This document shows, in pieces, positions 1 through 6,097 of a DNA stretch of 7,317 nucleotides. The notes beneath the pieces were generated by a model. The model did no database searches, had not been told where the DNA came from, and saw only the letters and a program-made list of their open reading frames with translations. The position numbers were made by a program, and so were the translations under genes. Origin of the DNA: Betaproteobacteria bacterium (lineage in GTDB: Bacteria; Pseudomonadota; Gammaproteobacteria; Burkholderiales; Casimicrobiaceae); assembly GCA_013298455.1 (NCBI GenBank), contig JAAFHR010000159.1, forward strand, positions 1 through 7,317, written 5' to 3'. Positions within the stretch are counted from its first letter, which is position 1. Every line of letters starts with the position of its first letter.

Positions 1-65
1 AGGAGCTTGAAGAGCTCGCGGATGGCAGAGGTTTCGATTTTGGAGAGGCGGTCGGCGAATTGCAT
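1..65 (-). CDS. PLP-dependent aminotransferase, N-terminal 21 codons (partial)
   Basis: The minus strand opens with ATG at 65-63 and reads MQFADRLSKIE..., continuing without a stop to the left edge. This opening (short hydrophilic start, then a Lys/Ile-rich helix ending in RELFKLL) resembles the N-terminus of class I/II aminotransferases of the 2-aminoadipate/LysN-like group, which usually run to about 400 residues. Those enzymes use pyridoxal phosphate in the cytosol to move amino groups between amino acids and 2-oxo acids. The PLP lysine and other active-site residues lie outside the window, so substrate cannot be judged. The start is the only ATG here. No convincing Shine-Dalgarno precedes it; a 9-bp stem occupies that position instead. 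A different protein with a similar leader cannot be excluded. Confidence 0.55.
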   Translation of the reverse strand, partial: MQFADRLSKIETSAIRELFKL

Positions 66-67
66 AG

Positions 68-93
68 TCGTGATTCGTTTAGATGAATCACGA
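68..93 (-). promoter_or_regulatory. Perfect 9-bp inverted repeat just upstream of the aminotransferase start
   Basis: TCGTGATTC at 68-76 is matched exactly by GAATCACGA at 85-93, leaving an 8-nt loop. The nearer arm ends only 2 nt before the minus-strand ATG at 65. In the transcript this would form a hairpin over the ribosome-binding region; as DNA it could be an operator for a dimeric repressor. The symmetry is seen directly; the role is inference. Confidence 0.4.
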
Positions 94-176
94 TGCTAGC
101 GAATCGCGGGATGGGCGGTGAGTGCGTCTCCCGTGGCGCCTTTTGCCACCGACTTCACAGGGGGGCGCAGATTTTC

Positions 177-290
177 TTTGACGCAGATTACACAGATTTC
201 GCAGATGAACGCTGATTAGTTTTTGCTAAATCGCGACGTACCTCCGAAAAATCTGCGGAAATCTGCGTAACCTGCGTAATCTGCGTCAAA
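177..290. repeat. Imperfect long inverted repeat, 'CGCAGATTAC' type
   Basis: The outer 15 bases, TTTGACGCAGATTAC at 177-191, are matched perfectly in reverse complement at 276-290. The symmetry continues inward imperfectly, with several CGCAGATT-like words in each arm (left arm about 177-208, right arm about 248-290). The centre, about 209-247, is AT-rich and unrelated. Similar CGCAGAT/ATCTGCG elements are scattered in intergenic DNA of many proteobacteria, so this is probably a dispersed palindromic repeat. No transposase is present. Its effect on the flanking genes is unknown. Confidence 0.7.
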
Positions 291-414
291 AAATTACGGC
301 CTTACGTTGTAATCCATACAAAACATGGGGGCGCAGGTCGTTTAATGGTTTTTTCAAAAATGCCAAAAAATAGTCGGCAGCCCATATCCTATCAGCCGTT
401 TTACGATAAAGCCA

Positions 415-1356
415 TTACCAAGCCTCGCCCCAAACTGCGGCAAACCGTTCACGAATGGCGCTCTCGCTAAACGTGTGGTTTTGTCCGCCGCGTTCGCTGA
501 TTTTGATCGAGCCCAATAGGCTGCCGAGTTTGCAGGCTTTCTCGACCGTCCAGCCGTGGGCGATGCCGTAGAGCAAACCGGCGCGAAATGCGTCGCCGCA
601 GCCGGTGGGGTCAACGAGTTTTTCGGCTTGTACGACGGGCACATCGATCACGGCACCGCCCGAGTAAATGCGCGAACCTGCTGCGCCGAGCGTGACGATC
701 AACGCTTTCAAATTTGGCGCGAATGATTCGATGCTGCGGCCAGTTTTCTGCGCGATCATTTCCGCTTCGTAATCGTTGACCGTCAAATAATCGGCAAGTC
801 CGATGAGCTCAACAATTTCATCGCCGCTGAACGCAGGCATCGCTTGCCCCGGATCGAAAATGAACGGAATTTTTTTCGATGCGAAGCCGCGCGCATGGCG
901 AAACATGCCGTCGCGACCATCGGGGGAAACGATGCCAAGCGCGACGTTGGGCACGCTCGTGACGTCGTTGAGCTGCGATGAAAACATTGCGCCGGGGTGA
1001 AAGCTCGTGATCTGGTTGTCGTCCAGATCGGTCATGATGTAGGCTTGTGCCGTGAACGTGTCGGGCACGGTTTTCAGGGCTTCCAGCCCGATGCCCAATT
1101 TTTCCATGCGCTCACGATAGCCAGCTGCATCGTTACCAACCGTTGCACAAATGATCGGCGCTCCGCCGATGAGTTTTAACGAATAGGCAACGTTGCCCGC
1201 GCAGCCGCCGAACTCGCGACGCATCTGATCCACCATGAACGAAACGCTAATTTTGTGCGTGGCTTCGGGCACGATGTGCTCGCCGAATTTGCCTTGAAAC
1301 ACACAAATCGTGTCGAAGGCCATAGAGCCACAGATAAGGACGCGGGGTTCGGACAT
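415..1356 (-). CDS. PfkB-family carbohydrate/nucleoside kinase
   Basis: A 313-residue cytosolic kinase of the ribokinase/PfkB fold, which transfers phosphate from ATP to a sugar or nucleoside hydroxyl. The N-terminal substrate region has the family's glycine pair in FGGCAGN (residues 49-55). The C-terminal signature DPTGCGDAF (249-257) contains the GxGD anion hole and the catalytic base Asp255. The NxxE-type motif appears as NDYEAE (194-199). FHPGAM (119-124) and SPDGR (144-148) are typical of the beta/gammaproteobacterial members often annotated as adenosine kinase or simply carbohydrate kinase. Substrate cannot be fixed from sequence, so no symbol is given. Length is normal for the family. 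The start is supported by the usual LICGSMAFDT opening; upstream only a weak GGTAG precedes the ATG. It lies 115 nt downstream of algR in the same direction, with a REP doublet between, so co-transcription is uncertain. Confidence 0.9.
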   Translation of the reverse strand: MSEPRVLICGSMAFDTICVFQGKFGEHIVPEATHKISVSFMVDQMRREFGGCAGNVAYSLKLIGGAPIICATVGNDAAGYRERMEKLGIGLEALKTVPDTFTAQAYIMTDLDDNQITSFHPGAMFSSQLNDVTSVPNVALGIVSPDGRDGMFRHARGFASKKIPFIFDPGQAMPAFSGDEIVELIGLADYLTVNDYEAEMIAQKTGRSIESFAPNLKALIVTLGAAGSRIYSGGAVIDVPVVQAEKLVDPTGCGDAFRAGLLYGIAHGWTVEKACKLGSLLGSIKISERGGQNHTFSESAIRERFAAVWGEAW

Positions 1357-1403
1357 GGAAAGCTACCGTGCAAAAAAGATAGCTTCATTTTAGGCACGAG
1401 CGT

Positions 1404-1464
1404 GTAGGAGCGGTTCCACCGCGATAGGTCGTCCGCGCAGCAATCGCGGTGGAACCGCTCCTAC
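1404..1464. repeat. REP doublet (GTAG-type), perfect 22-bp inverted arms
   Basis: The arm at 1404-1425 begins GTAGGAGCGG and is repeated exactly in reverse complement at 1443-1464, with a 17-nt spacer. Each arm also has an internal small palindrome (GCGG TTCCA CCGC), so this is two REP units in opposite orientation, a BIME-like pair. GTAG-led REPs are known in Pseudomonas and Stenotrophomonas, where they are linked to RAYT (TnpA-REP) transposases. No RAYT gene is in this window. The element starts 7 nt past the algR stop on the minus strand and would form a strong 3' hairpin in that mRNA. No U-tract follows, so mRNA stabilisation or Rho-linked attenuation is more likely than intrinsic termination. 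Confidence 0.9.
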
Positions 1465-1471
1465 GGGTTGA

Positions 1472-2260
1472 CTATTCGCTAACGCGTTTCGCTAAGCCGC
1501 GCACCACGGAATGCTGCCGTCGGCTCACCAGCAATCGCTCATCGCGGCCCCGCAGCGTCACGACCCATTGCGTGTCGTCATCGGTCGTGGCGTCGCGCTC
1601 GAACGTTTCAATCAAATTGGCGCGGGCCAAACAATTGCGGTGAATGCGCAAAAAGTGTCCGCCGAATTCTTCATCGATTTTGGTGAGCGAATCTTCGATC
1701 AAGTATTCCCGATCCGCGGTCAGGATGGTGATGTACTTTTGCTCCGCACGAAAGTAGATCACGTCGTCTGCCGGAACGAGTATCAACTTACCGCGCTCGC
1801 TTACGCTGAAGAAACGTCGAGCGCCTCGCGGCAGCGCTTCGACCTTTGCTGCGGTAAGGGGCTTTGCACGCTCGAGCGCGGCAATCAATCGTTCGCGGCG
1901 TACGGGTTTTAATAGGTAATCAACGGCGTGCACTTCAAACGCTTCGAGCGCATGTTGGTCGTAGGCTGTGATGAAAATAACGCGCGGTGCGTTATCCATT
2001 TTGAGCAAATGGCGCGCGGCTTCGAGCCCATCCATCTCGGGCATGTTGATGTCGAGCAAAATCACATCCGCGCCGCGCTGCGCGGCCTCCAACGCGGCTT
2101 TGCCGTTTTCTACCTCGGCCACCACGCGATGCGGAAACGACTCTTCCATCTCATCGAGTAAATCAAACAACCGACGGCGCGCGGGCGGCTCGTCATCAGC
2201 GATGATGATGCGAAGCGGTGGGCGCGCGGCGGGATCGTTGGCGGTGTCAGCGGTGTTCAT
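1472..2260 (-). CDS. algR: LytTR-family response regulator, AlgR-like
   Basis: A 262-residue two-domain transcription factor. The receiver domain spans about residues 16-135. It has the acidic pair Asp22/Asp23, phospho-acceptor Asp70 in DINMPEMDG, Thr98, and Lys118 in the LLKP motif, so all core phosphorylation residues are present. The LytTR DNA-binding domain spans about 149-258, with the typical VIYFRAEQKYI and HFLRIHRNCLAR (202-213) segments. Length fits AlgR/LytR regulators, which are about 240-265 residues. The start overlaps the end of the upstream kinase gene by 4 nt (ATGA), indicating translational coupling; no good Shine-Dalgarno is visible (AGAGCCTCCT directly precedes the ATG). 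In Pseudomonas, AlgR with AlgZ/FimS controls alginate and type IV pili. Whether this protein does so here is inference from family and from the argH neighbourhood. The hemC gene that follows algR in Pseudomonas is not seen; a PfkB-family kinase gene follows instead. Confidence 0.9.
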   Translation of the reverse strand: MNTADTANDPAARPPLRIIIADDEPPARRRLFDLLDEMEESFPHRVVAEVENGKAALEAAQRGADVILLDINMPEMDGLEAARHLLKMDNAPRVIFITAYDQHALEAFEVHAVDYLLKPVRRERLIAALERAKPLTAAKVEALPRGARRFFSVSERGKLILVPADDVIYFRAEQKYITILTADREYLIEDSLTKIDEEFGGHFLRIHRNCLARANLIETFERDATTDDDTQWVVTLRGRDERLLVSRRQHSVVRGLAKRVSE

Positions 2261-3399
2261 AGGAGGCTCTTGGTGTCTCGAGATTTTCGGTAGGGCAGCA
2301 CAATTTGTACATGGTAGCGACCATCGCGCGGCCCAGCTGTCATGCGGGCTTCGGCGTCGAAATGCAGCGCCAAACGTTCGCGAATATTGCCCATGGCCAT
2401 TTTGTTGCCGCCGTGATGCAGGCCCACTTGTTCGACGAATGGATTTTTCACGTTGATGATGACGTTGTTTCGCACCAGCACTACTTCGATTTCAATCACG
2501 CCAGGTTGGTTTGACGGCTCAATGCCGTGATAAACCGCGTTTTCAGCGATGGGTTGCAAGACGAGCGGCGGCACCAAGGCGTCGCCAGGCATGGCATCTA
2601 TTTTCCAATTCACGTGAAGCCGCGCGCCCAAACGAAGCTTTTCCAAATCCAAGTACTGCCGCGTTAAAACGACTTCATCGTTGAGCGGCTTCAGCTCTTT
2701 GTTTTCGCGCATGATCGCCCGAAAAAGCTCAGCCATGTCTTCCAGCGCGGCTTCGGCGCGGCGCGGATCGGCGCGGAGCACGCCGAGCACACCATTGATC
2801 GCGTTGAAGAGAAAGTGCGGACGAATGCGCGCCTGTAGCGCTTGCAATCGAGCCTCTGTCACTGCTGGCGAGAGGGCGCGCCCGAGCGTATCAAAGTAAA
2901 TCAATACGGCCGCCAAACCGAGCATCGAGAGCGCGATGCCACGCCACGCCAAGCCGCCAAACAGGAGGCTCGTAATCCAACTAGCGATAAAGCAAGTTAA
3001 AAAAAGGAGCGTCGCCGCTTGCCAATACGCGAGCTTTCGAAGCAAGCCGCTACCGCCAATCCACAGCAGCGCGACCAACGCAGCCACCGGCAAACTGAGT
3101 CCCAGCGCGATGGCGATATTGATCGCCACATCCCGAAGCTCAGTGCTAGTCGCGATGGCATAGGCAGTCACCATCGCGATGTAGATCACCAGCGCGCGCG
3201 CCAAAATGCCGTTGTTTCGCAGATCGGGGAATTGCGCCACGCGCGCTGCGGCCTCGGTGCGGGCTAAAATTCGTTTCGAAACAGCCGCGTTGTTTGCGCT
3301 TCGTCCGGGTTCGCTGCGGCGCGGGTTCATCTGTGTTTTTTTCAATCCCATTGATTCAATGATCGACGCGCTCACCGAGGGTGAGTGTGCCGTGATCAC
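2257..3399 (-). CDS. algZ: LytS-type membrane sensor histidine kinase, AlgZ/FimS-like
   Basis: An integral-membrane partner of the response regulator, 380 residues from a GTG start. Four hydrophobic segments are visible at about residues 65-84, 91-113, 125-148 and 155-173, with no large periplasmic domain. The His_kinase (LytS) dimerisation segment follows with RPHFLFNAING, giving His195 as the likely phosphorylated residue. The ATPase-like part has an N box (ENAVYHG, Asn287) and a final GNIRERL box. The acidic DxGxG loop expected between them is replaced by KNPF (318-321), as in AlgZ/FimS relatives. The start is uncertain. The GTG at 3399 has AGAGGA 10 nt upstream, but ATGs at 3351 (Met17) and 3330 (Met24) would free the divergent gap for promoters and still leave a full membrane domain. 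Homologues of about 350-360 residues favour the shorter forms. The gene ends in an ATGA overlap with algR and is divergent from argH. Confidence 0.87.
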   Translation of the reverse strand: MITAHSPSVSASIIESMGLKKTQMNPRRSEPGRSANNAAVSKRILARTEAAARVAQFPDLRNNGILARALVIYIAMVTAYAIATSTELRDVAINIAIALGLSLPVAALVALLWIGGSGLLRKLAYWQAATLLFLTCFIASWITSLLFGGLAWRGIALSMLGLAAVLIYFDTLGRALSPAVTEARLQALQARIRPHFLFNAINGVLGVLRADPRRAEAALEDMAELFRAIMRENKELKPLNDEVVLTRQYLDLEKLRLGARLHVNWKIDAMPGDALVPPLVLQPIAENAVYHGIEPSNQPGVIEIEVVLVRNNVIINVKNPFVEQVGLHHGGNKMAMGNIRERLALHFDAEARMTAGPRDGRYHVQIVLPYRKSRDTKSLL

Positions 3400-3402
3400 G
3401 GC
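3371..3402. promoter_or_regulatory. Two adjacent palindromes in the argH/algZ divergent region
   Basis: CTCACC-GAG-GGTGAG at 3371-3385 is a perfect 6-bp stem with a 3-nt loop. Three bases later, GCCGTGATCACGGC at 3389-3402 is a perfect 14-bp palindrome. Both lie 27-58 bases before the argH ATG and upstream of the shorter algZ starts, a sensible place for an operator. They are seen directly; binding by any regulator, including ArgR or AlgR, is unproven and the sequence does not clearly match an ARG box. Confidence 0.4.
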
Positions 3403-3428
3403 GTCATTTTCCTCTCGCGAGCTTCGCT

Positions 3429-4838
3429 ATGCAAGCAACTCCAACAAACGCATCGCCGCAATCCGGCGGATGGTCGGGTCGGTTCGACGAACCGGTCGCC
3501 GAAATCGTAAAGCGCTACACCTCATCGATTCCGTTTGATTATCGATTGGCCGAATACGATATCGCTGGATCGCTCGCCCACGCTCGAATGCTAGCGGCTT
3601 GCCATGTGATTTCGGCGCAAGACTTATCGGATATTGAGCGCGGCATGGCGGCGATCACCGGCGAAATTCAAGCCGGAAAGTTTGAATGGTTACTCGATCT
3701 CGAAGACGTTCACTTCAACATCGAAAAGAAGCTCACGGCGCTCGTGGGTGATGCTGGAAAACGCCTGCACACAGGCCGCTCGCGAAACGATCAAGTGGCG
3801 ACCGATGTGCGGCTCTACACGCGAGCGGCGTGTGACGAAATTGCAAAGCTTCTCGTCGCTTTGCAACGCTCATTCATTGCCGTGGCCGAGCAACACGCTG
3901 ACACGATCCTCCCAGGTTTCACGCATTTGCAGGTAGCGATGCCCGTGACACTCGGCCATCATTTGCTGGCTTACGTTGAAATGTTTGCGCGCGACTACGA
4001 GCGCATCATCGATTGCAGAAAGCGCGTGAATCGCTCGCCACTGGGCGCTGCGGCGCTCGCAGGCACTACGTTTCCAATTGATCGCGAAATGACCGCAAAG
4101 GCGCTGGGCTTCGAAGCAGTCTGCCGCAATTCGCTCGACGCAGTGAGTGACCGAGATTTTGCGATTGAATTTTTGAGTGCTTGCACCATTACGATGATGC
4201 ATCTATCACGCATCAGCGAAGAGCTGATTTTGTGGATGAGCCCGCGCTTCGGATTCATTGATATTGCGGATCGTTTTTGCACTGGCAGCTCGATCATGCC
4301 GCAGAAGAAAAACCCCGACGTCGCAGAGCTTGTGCGCGGAAAAATGGCGCGCGTTCAGGGCCACTTGGTAGCGTTGACCACCTTGATGAAGGGCCAGCCG
4401 CTCACTTACAACAAAGACAATCAAGAAGACAAAGAACCGCTCTTTGACACCGTTGACACGATCACCCAAACGCTCATCATCTACGCCGACATGATCGGCG
4501 GCATTCGCGTAAAGGCGGATCGAATGCGCGCTGCAGCGAGCGAAGGCTTCGCAACCGCGACCGATCTTGCGGATTATTTGGTCCGGAAGGGCGTGCCGTT
4601 CCGCGATTCGCATGAATGCGTTGCTCGTGCGGTGAAGGCGGCTGAAGTCAAAGGCGTTGACCTAGCGGATTTGTCGCTCGCCGAATTGCAAAGTTTCTCA
4701 AATGTGATCACCGATGACGTATTTGCTTCGCTCACCTTAGAGGGCTCCGTTGCCGCAAGAAAGCACATCGGCGGCACTGCGCCGGAGCGAGTGCGTGAAG
4801 AAATCAAATTCGCGAAAGCAAGATTGGGTGCACTGTAG
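3429..4838 (+). CDS. argH: Argininosuccinate lyase
   Basis: Cytosolic homotetrameric enzyme that splits argininosuccinate into arginine and fumarate, the last step of arginine biosynthesis. It belongs to the fumarase/aspartase superfamily. The 469-residue product is close to the usual 455-470. Visible landmarks are WSGRF (15-19), FDYRLAEYDI (36-45), LHTGRSRNDQ (113-122), FTHLQVAMP (164-172, with the catalytic His166) and the superfamily signature GSSIMPQKKNP (286-296) on the flexible loop that carries the catalytic serine. No frameshift or missing key residue was found. The N-terminus has a short extra leader of about 10 residues before the conserved WSGRF. No strong Shine-Dalgarno precedes the ATG. 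The stop codon TAG is part of the GTAG of the REP element that follows. Placement next to algZ/algR matches Pseudomonas gene order, though here argH is divergent from the pair. Confidence 0.97.
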   Translation: MQATPTNASPQSGGWSGRFDEPVAEIVKRYTSSIPFDYRLAEYDIAGSLAHARMLAACHVISAQDLSDIERGMAAITGEIQAGKFEWLLDLEDVHFNIEKKLTALVGDAGKRLHTGRSRNDQVATDVRLYTRAACDEIAKLLVALQRSFIAVAEQHADTILPGFTHLQVAMPVTLGHHLLAYVEMFARDYERIIDCRKRVNRSPLGAAALAGTTFPIDREMTAKALGFEAVCRNSLDAVSDRDFAIEFLSACTITMMHLSRISEELILWMSPRFGFIDIADRFCTGSSIMPQKKNPDVAELVRGKMARVQGHLVALTTLMKGQPLTYNKDNQEDKEPLFDTVDTITQTLIIYADMIGGIRVKADRMRAAASEGFATATDLADYLVRKGVPFRDSHECVARAVKAAEVKGVDLADLSLAELQSFSNVITDDVFASLTLEGSVAARKHIGGTAPERVREEIKFAKARLGAL

Positions 4839-4901
4839 GAGCGGCTTGCCGCGAATCGCTGCCGCCGAACTGTCACGTTTTTCGCGGCAAGCCGCTCCTA
4901 C
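4835..4901. repeat. REP doublet (GTAG-type), perfect 21-bp inverted arms
   Basis: The arm at 4835-4855 begins GTAGGAGCGGCTTGCCGCG and is repeated exactly in reverse complement at 4881-4901, with a 25-nt spacer. It shares the GTAGGAGCGG head with the doublet at 1404-1464 but differs after it (CTTGCCGC against TTCCACCGC). Each arm has its own small palindrome (GCGGC TT GCCGC). It starts inside argH, whose TAG stop is bases 4836-4838, and ends 11 nt before the SemiSWEET ATG, so it fills nearly the whole intergenic gap. No U-tract follows, so it is not a classic intrinsic terminator. Confidence 0.9.
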
Positions 4902-4912
4902 AACGATTGAAC

Positions 4913-5173
4913 ATGAACAACGAAACCCTCGGCCTGATCGCCGGAACCCTCACCACCGCATCCTTCATCCCACAAGTGATGAAGATTTGGCAAACCAAAT
5001 CGGCGCGTGATTTATCGTGGGGCATGGCGGCGGTGTTTACGGCGGGTACGTTTTTATGGCTTTTGTACGGCATTCAATTGGGTGCAGTGTCTATCATCGT
5101 GGCCAACGGCATCACGTTTTGTTTGTCGCTGGCAATCTGCGTGATGAAACTTAAATTTGATCGAATGCCTTAG
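4913..5173 (+). CDS. SemiSWEET sugar transporter (PQ-loop / MtN3 family)
   Basis: An 86-residue inner-membrane protein with three transmembrane helices at about residues 5-24, 37-56 and 60-79. SemiSWEETs form homodimers that carry mono- or disaccharides by facilitated diffusion. The family features are clear: SFIPQV (17-22) with the PQ motif in helix 1, TKSARDLS in the first loop, GTFLWLLYG in helix 2 and the pore asparagine in VANGITF of helix 3. Length is typical for bacterial members (85-100). I chose the ATG at 4913, whose product opens MNNETLG; a TTG at 4907 would add two residues. No Shine-Dalgarno is visible because the upstream sequence is the arm of the REP hairpin, so translation may be weak or depend on argH read-through. 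Substrate is unknown. Confidence 0.9.
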   Translation: MNNETLGLIAGTLTTASFIPQVMKIWQTKSARDLSWGMAAVFTAGTFLWLLYGIQLGAVSIIVANGITFCLSLAICVMKLKFDRMP

Positions 5174-5218
5174 CGGCTCGGCCGTAAACGGCGTCGAATT
5201 TCTGCGAAAGAAACGGCA

Positions 5219-6079
5219 ATGAAACTAGCATTCCTCGGCCTCGGTGTGATGGGCTTCCCCATGGCAGGCCATTTACAAAAAGCAGGTCACTCGGTGACGG
5301 TCTACAACCGCAATGCGGAGAAATCGGCGAAGTGGGTCGCAACCTACGGCGGCGCATCCGCGGCTACGCCTCGTGAGGCGGCGTCCGGCGCCGATATCGT
5401 GATGATGTGCGTGGGCAATGATGATGATGTGCGCTCGGTGGTTTACGGATCGGACGGCGCGCTCGCCGGAATGAAATCCGGCGCGATCTTGGTCGATCAC
5501 ACCACTGCATCAGCGCGACTCGCGCGGGAGTTGGATGCGGCGGCGAAAAAAGAAGGTAAAGGATTCATCGACGCCCCCGTGTCTGGCGGTCAGGCCGGTG
5601 CCGAAAACGGCAAGCTCGGCATCATGTGCGGTGGGGATCAAGCCACGTTTGATGCCGCAAAAGATGTGCTCAATGTGTACGCCAAGGCGCTCGTTCGAAT
5701 TGGCGATGCGGGCGCTGGCCAGCTCACCAAAATGGTCAATCAAATCTGCATCGCAGGCTTAGTGCAGGCGCTCTCCGAGGGCTTGGCGTTTGCGCAAAAA
5801 GCGGGCGTTGATCCAAAGCGCGTGCTTGAAGTGATTTCCAAAGGCGCAGCGCAAAGCTGGCAAATGGAAAATCGCGGCAACACGATGATCGATGACAAAT
5901 TCGATTTTGGCTTCGCTGTGGATTGGATGCGCAAGGATTTGGGCATCTGCTTGGATGAAGCGAAGCACAATGGCGCAAAGCTCCCGATTACGGCGCTGAT
6001 CGATCAGTTTTATGGCGATGTGCAATCGATGGGCGGGAATCGTTGGGATACTTCGAGCTTGATAAAGCGGTTGAAGTAG
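5219..6079 (+). CDS. NAD(P)-dependent beta-hydroxyacid dehydrogenase (3-hydroxyisobutyrate dehydrogenase / glyoxylate-succinic semialdehyde reductase family)
   Basis: A 286-residue cytosolic oxidoreductase interconverting a beta-hydroxyacid and its aldehyde or keto form. The Rossmann cofactor domain starts at residue 2 with GLGVMGFPM (7-15). The second strand ends in NRNAEK (30-35), matching the NRxxxK pattern of NADPH-using glyoxylate/succinic semialdehyde reductases; 3-hydroxyisobutyrate dehydrogenases more often use NAD. The substrate loop DAPVSGGQAGAENG (118-131), catalytic Lys171 in TKMVNQ, Asn174 and Lys239 in RKDLG are all present. The C-terminal helical domain completes a normal-length protein. 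True substrate (tartronate semialdehyde, succinic semialdehyde, glyoxylate or 3-hydroxyisobutyrate) cannot be decided. The gene begins 45 nt after the SemiSWEET stop in the same direction, so shared transcription is possible. Only a weak GAAAG precedes the ATG. It is convergent with the DUF350 gene. Confidence 0.92.
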   Translation: MKLAFLGLGVMGFPMAGHLQKAGHSVTVYNRNAEKSAKWVATYGGASAATPREAASGADIVMMCVGNDDDVRSVVYGSDGALAGMKSGAILVDHTTASARLARELDAAAKKEGKGFIDAPVSGGQAGAENGKLGIMCGGDQATFDAAKDVLNVYAKALVRIGDAGAGQLTKMVNQICIAGLVQALSEGLAFAQKAGVDPKRVLEVISKGAAQSWQMENRGNTMIDDKFDFGFAVDWMRKDLGICLDEAKHNGAKLPITALIDQFYGDVQSMGGNRWDTSSLIKRLK

Positions 6080-6097
6080 GAATTGCTGGTTTTTGCC

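Larger units (their letters stand above)
66..414. other. Gene-free stretch between the aminotransferase and PfkB-type kinase genes
   Basis: These 349 bases contain no open reading frame I would call. The left part should hold the minus-strand promoter of the aminotransferase gene and the stem at 68-93. The middle holds the long inverted repeat at 177-290. The right part (about 300-414) is AT-richer and lies downstream of the kinase gene stop. It has T and A runs around 351-370 but no clean GC-stem-plus-U-tract terminator. Confidence 0.6.

Noticed and set aside
177..290. Repeated CGCAGATT words as a CRISPR array
   Set aside because: The units are short, degenerate and inverted rather than direct, with no regular spacers and no cas genes.
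351..370. T-run and A-run pair downstream of the PfkB-type kinase gene as a terminator
   Set aside because: The stem would be only A-T pairs with no GC core, so it does not meet the pattern of an intrinsic terminator.
1387..1392. TAAAAT on the minus strand as a -10 box for the PfkB-type kinase gene
   Set aside because: The matching -35 position falls in the REP arm and has no recognisable hexamer, so the promoter is not supported.
1511..1912. 133-residue plus-strand open frame
   Set aside because: Antisense to the LytTR regulator, no family resemblance, and explained by the codon pattern of algR.
1968..2456. 162-residue plus-strand open frame spanning the algR/algZ junction
   Set aside because: Lies opposite two clearly real genes; composition is low-complexity Ser/Ala/Arg and shows no domain.
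3397..3407. Three-codon frame ATG ACG CCG TGA on the minus strand just before the GTG start of algZ, with AGAGGA upstream
   Set aside because: Could look like an upstream mini-cistron, but such a short frame is easily coincidental and the algZ start itself is uncertain.
4206..4613. 135-residue minus-strand open frame inside argH
   Set aside because: Antisense shadow of argH, whose motifs are intact throughout.
4907..4912. TTG start for the SemiSWEET gene
   Set aside because: The ATG two codons later gives the usual family N-terminus, and neither has a Shine-Dalgarno that would favour TTG.
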